From Nissolia schottii (lineage: Eukaryota; Streptophyta; Magnoliopsida; Fabales; Fabaceae): a stretch of 64,000 bases of DNA. The stretch is from positions 842,489 to 906,488 of the forward strand of contig QANU01094832.1 in assembly GCA_003254905.1 (NCBI GenBank), read 5' to 3'. Each line of letters begins with the position of its first letter. Positions within the stretch are counted from its first letter, which is position 1. Made by a program: the position numbers and the translations under genes. Shown here piece by piece: positions 62,665 to 64,000 of the stretch. A model generated the notes under the pieces. The model was not told the DNA's origin and ran no database searches. It saw only the letters and a list, made by a program, of their open reading frames with translations.

Positions 62665-62712
62665 TCAATAATAATAATAATAAAAATTATTATTATTATT
62701 ATTATTATTATG
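62665..62712. repeat. (AAT)n / (ATT)n microsatellite
   Basis: An AATAATAAT run switches to ATTATTATT around 62687, so it can form a hairpin. Confidence 0.85.
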
Positions 62713-62926
62713 ACTATTTATTTATTTTTATAATTTTATTTTCATTATTTATTTTTATGTTTATTATTATGTATTTTTATTTCATTATTATTTGAAGGAT
62801 ATTACAGTAAAATGAGTATATTACTTGATAATCTTTTTTATATACCAAACAAGGCCATGTAAATTCTTAGTTATATTACCCGTGTTTACCAAACACCTCA
62901 TTATAACATTACCAACAATTTAAAAA

Positions 62927-63131
62927 GTCGTAATTTTTTTTAGGTTGCCTACCCGGTATCCAAGGCTTAGCATTGACTAATTCGGGCCAACTCGGGTTGC
63001 GCACCTGGCTATGGCGGGTGAGTCTCCCAGCGGGGATAACTGCTTTCACAAGGTCTCGAACTCGGGACCTTGCTTAAGCGATACCAAGCCGCTTACCACT
63101 TGGACCAACCCCCGTTGGTCGTAATTTTTTT
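62927..63131 (-). mobile_element. SINE with perfect 14-bp target duplication (copy 2)
   Basis: The body 62941-63117 lies between exact copies of GTCGTAATTTTTTT (62927-62940, 63118-63131). It is the same family as 41649-41832: CTACCCGGTATCCAAGGC, CGCACCTGGCTATGGCGG, CTCGAACTCGGGACC and CTTACCACTTGGACC are shared with few changes. Read on the minus strand it has tRNA-like A and B boxes and an A-rich 3' end. Confidence 0.92.
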
Positions 63132-63750
63132 AAAAGGTAGTCCAAATTTACCAACAATCTTGAAAGGCAATGTACCAAACGTCACCTAAGTGTATCTGAA
63201 TTAATCTCATAAATAAATTATATTTTATGGTTTAATTTTAGAAGTTAATTATTATCCGCTGATAGTATAAAGTTTTTGCATTATCATTCAATCAAACAAT
63301 TAGATATGCATGACTTATAAAGTACTCGAAAAGAGAGTCAACCATTTATGCTAATATGACAAGATATGATTGGTTGTCAGCGAATAATAATTAAACTTTT
63401 AATTTATGTACAAATTGTATAAAACAAATTTACTAAATGTCAAATAATTGTAAAGAGAAATAATATATTCTCCAACAAATCTTCATACATACTAAATACT
63501 AAATGAAGTAAACATTTATTAGGTTTTAAGATATTAATTTCATTTATTTTGTCTACTCTACTTGCTGTAACATTAACTCAATTGTAAATAATTATCTTGA
63601 TGAATAGTTTCTTATTACAATTTAAAATTAATTTTTATGCATTGACAATATAAAATTTAAACTATCATCTGATTATGTGTTAACATATAAAATATTTTTG
63701 AGATGATAAGTAAAGGACTTAACTATATTTATTATGTAGCAACTCATTAT
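63132..63750. other. Intergenic, no gene seen
   Basis: AT-rich up to the retroelement LTR. Confidence 0.5.
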
Positions 63751-63984
63751 TGTTGAATCTAGAAAGGATTGAGTTGAATGAGTAAGAATTGTATTGAATG
63801 AATGAATGTTAGGTTGCTTGCCTCACAAGCAAGCTATATGTACAAAGTCTGTTAGCTGTTATACCTGTAATAGAAAATAGAAACCAGATAATAGAAAACA
63901 GATTTTGTTCTAAGCCTTCAACTAACTTACTTGTTCAACAAGTTAAATAACTAGCTAATGAAAATACATTTCATTACTCTAATA
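63751..63984 (-). repeat. LTR of a minus-strand retroelement running off the window
   Basis: Plus-strand TGTTGAATCTAG at 63751 is the 3' end (minus ...CTAGATTCAACA). At the other side, AATCCCCCTTAAG (about 63984-63995) reads CTTAAGGGGGATT on the minus strand, a polypurine tract just before the 3' LTR. So the interior would lie to the right, beyond 64000. The inner edge is approximate. Confidence 0.6.
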
Positions 63985-64000
63985 ATCCCCCTTAAGTTAG

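Overview
This is a stretch of plant nuclear DNA. It is AT-rich and has GT-AG introns, a chloroplast-targeted gene, SAUR auxin-response genes, Ty1/copia and Ty3/gypsy elements, CACTA and Stowaway transposons and tRNA-derived SINEs. The C-terminus of the CDC48 gene and the style of one gypsy LTR suggest a legume close to the soybean group. That is an inference from remembered family features; no search was run.

Layout. Positions 1-395 hold the 3' part of an acylphosphatase gene. From 1.9 to 23.4 kb lies a cluster of five intact SAUR genes, all on the + strand (starts 1949, 6570, 10305, 12104, 23124), plus a relic at 15.1-15.6 kb that keeps its promoter and leader but has lost its coding region. 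Three of the SAUR promoters share a conserved block, and two MITEs sit directly behind SAUR stop codons. A complete but internally deleted copia element (17615-21122) and an AT-rich minisatellite (21.14-21.9 kb) separate the last SAUR from the others. A 5'-truncated copia copy follows (24.0-26.5 kb), then a fold-back element (27.0-27.9 kb).

The right half has five genic or repeat blocks: a six-exon minus-strand gene for a 15 kDa-class thylakoid lumen protein (31186-28545); a TE-rich block from 31.6 to 40.9 kb (two single LTRs with perfect 5-bp target duplications, one holding a 656-base assembly gap; arrays of a TTTGTGCA motif; a gypsy integrase relic split by a copia LTR); a three-exon minus-strand gene for a 99-residue conserved plant protein (44889-42503); a nine-exon CDC48/p97 gene (46976-51006, 810 residues); and a CACTA transposon (54860-57869). 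A short minus-strand gene at 59617-59426 encodes a DVL/RTFL (ROTUNDIFOLIA-like) peptide. The right edge holds a SINE with perfect target duplications and the LTR of a minus-strand retroelement running off the window.

The genes do not form an operon or pathway. The SAUR cluster is the only functional family: tandem duplicates expected to act in auxin-linked growth. CDC48 and the lumen protein are single-copy-looking housekeeping genes. Most of the remaining sequence is transposon debris, and several boundaries could be fixed from target-site duplications.
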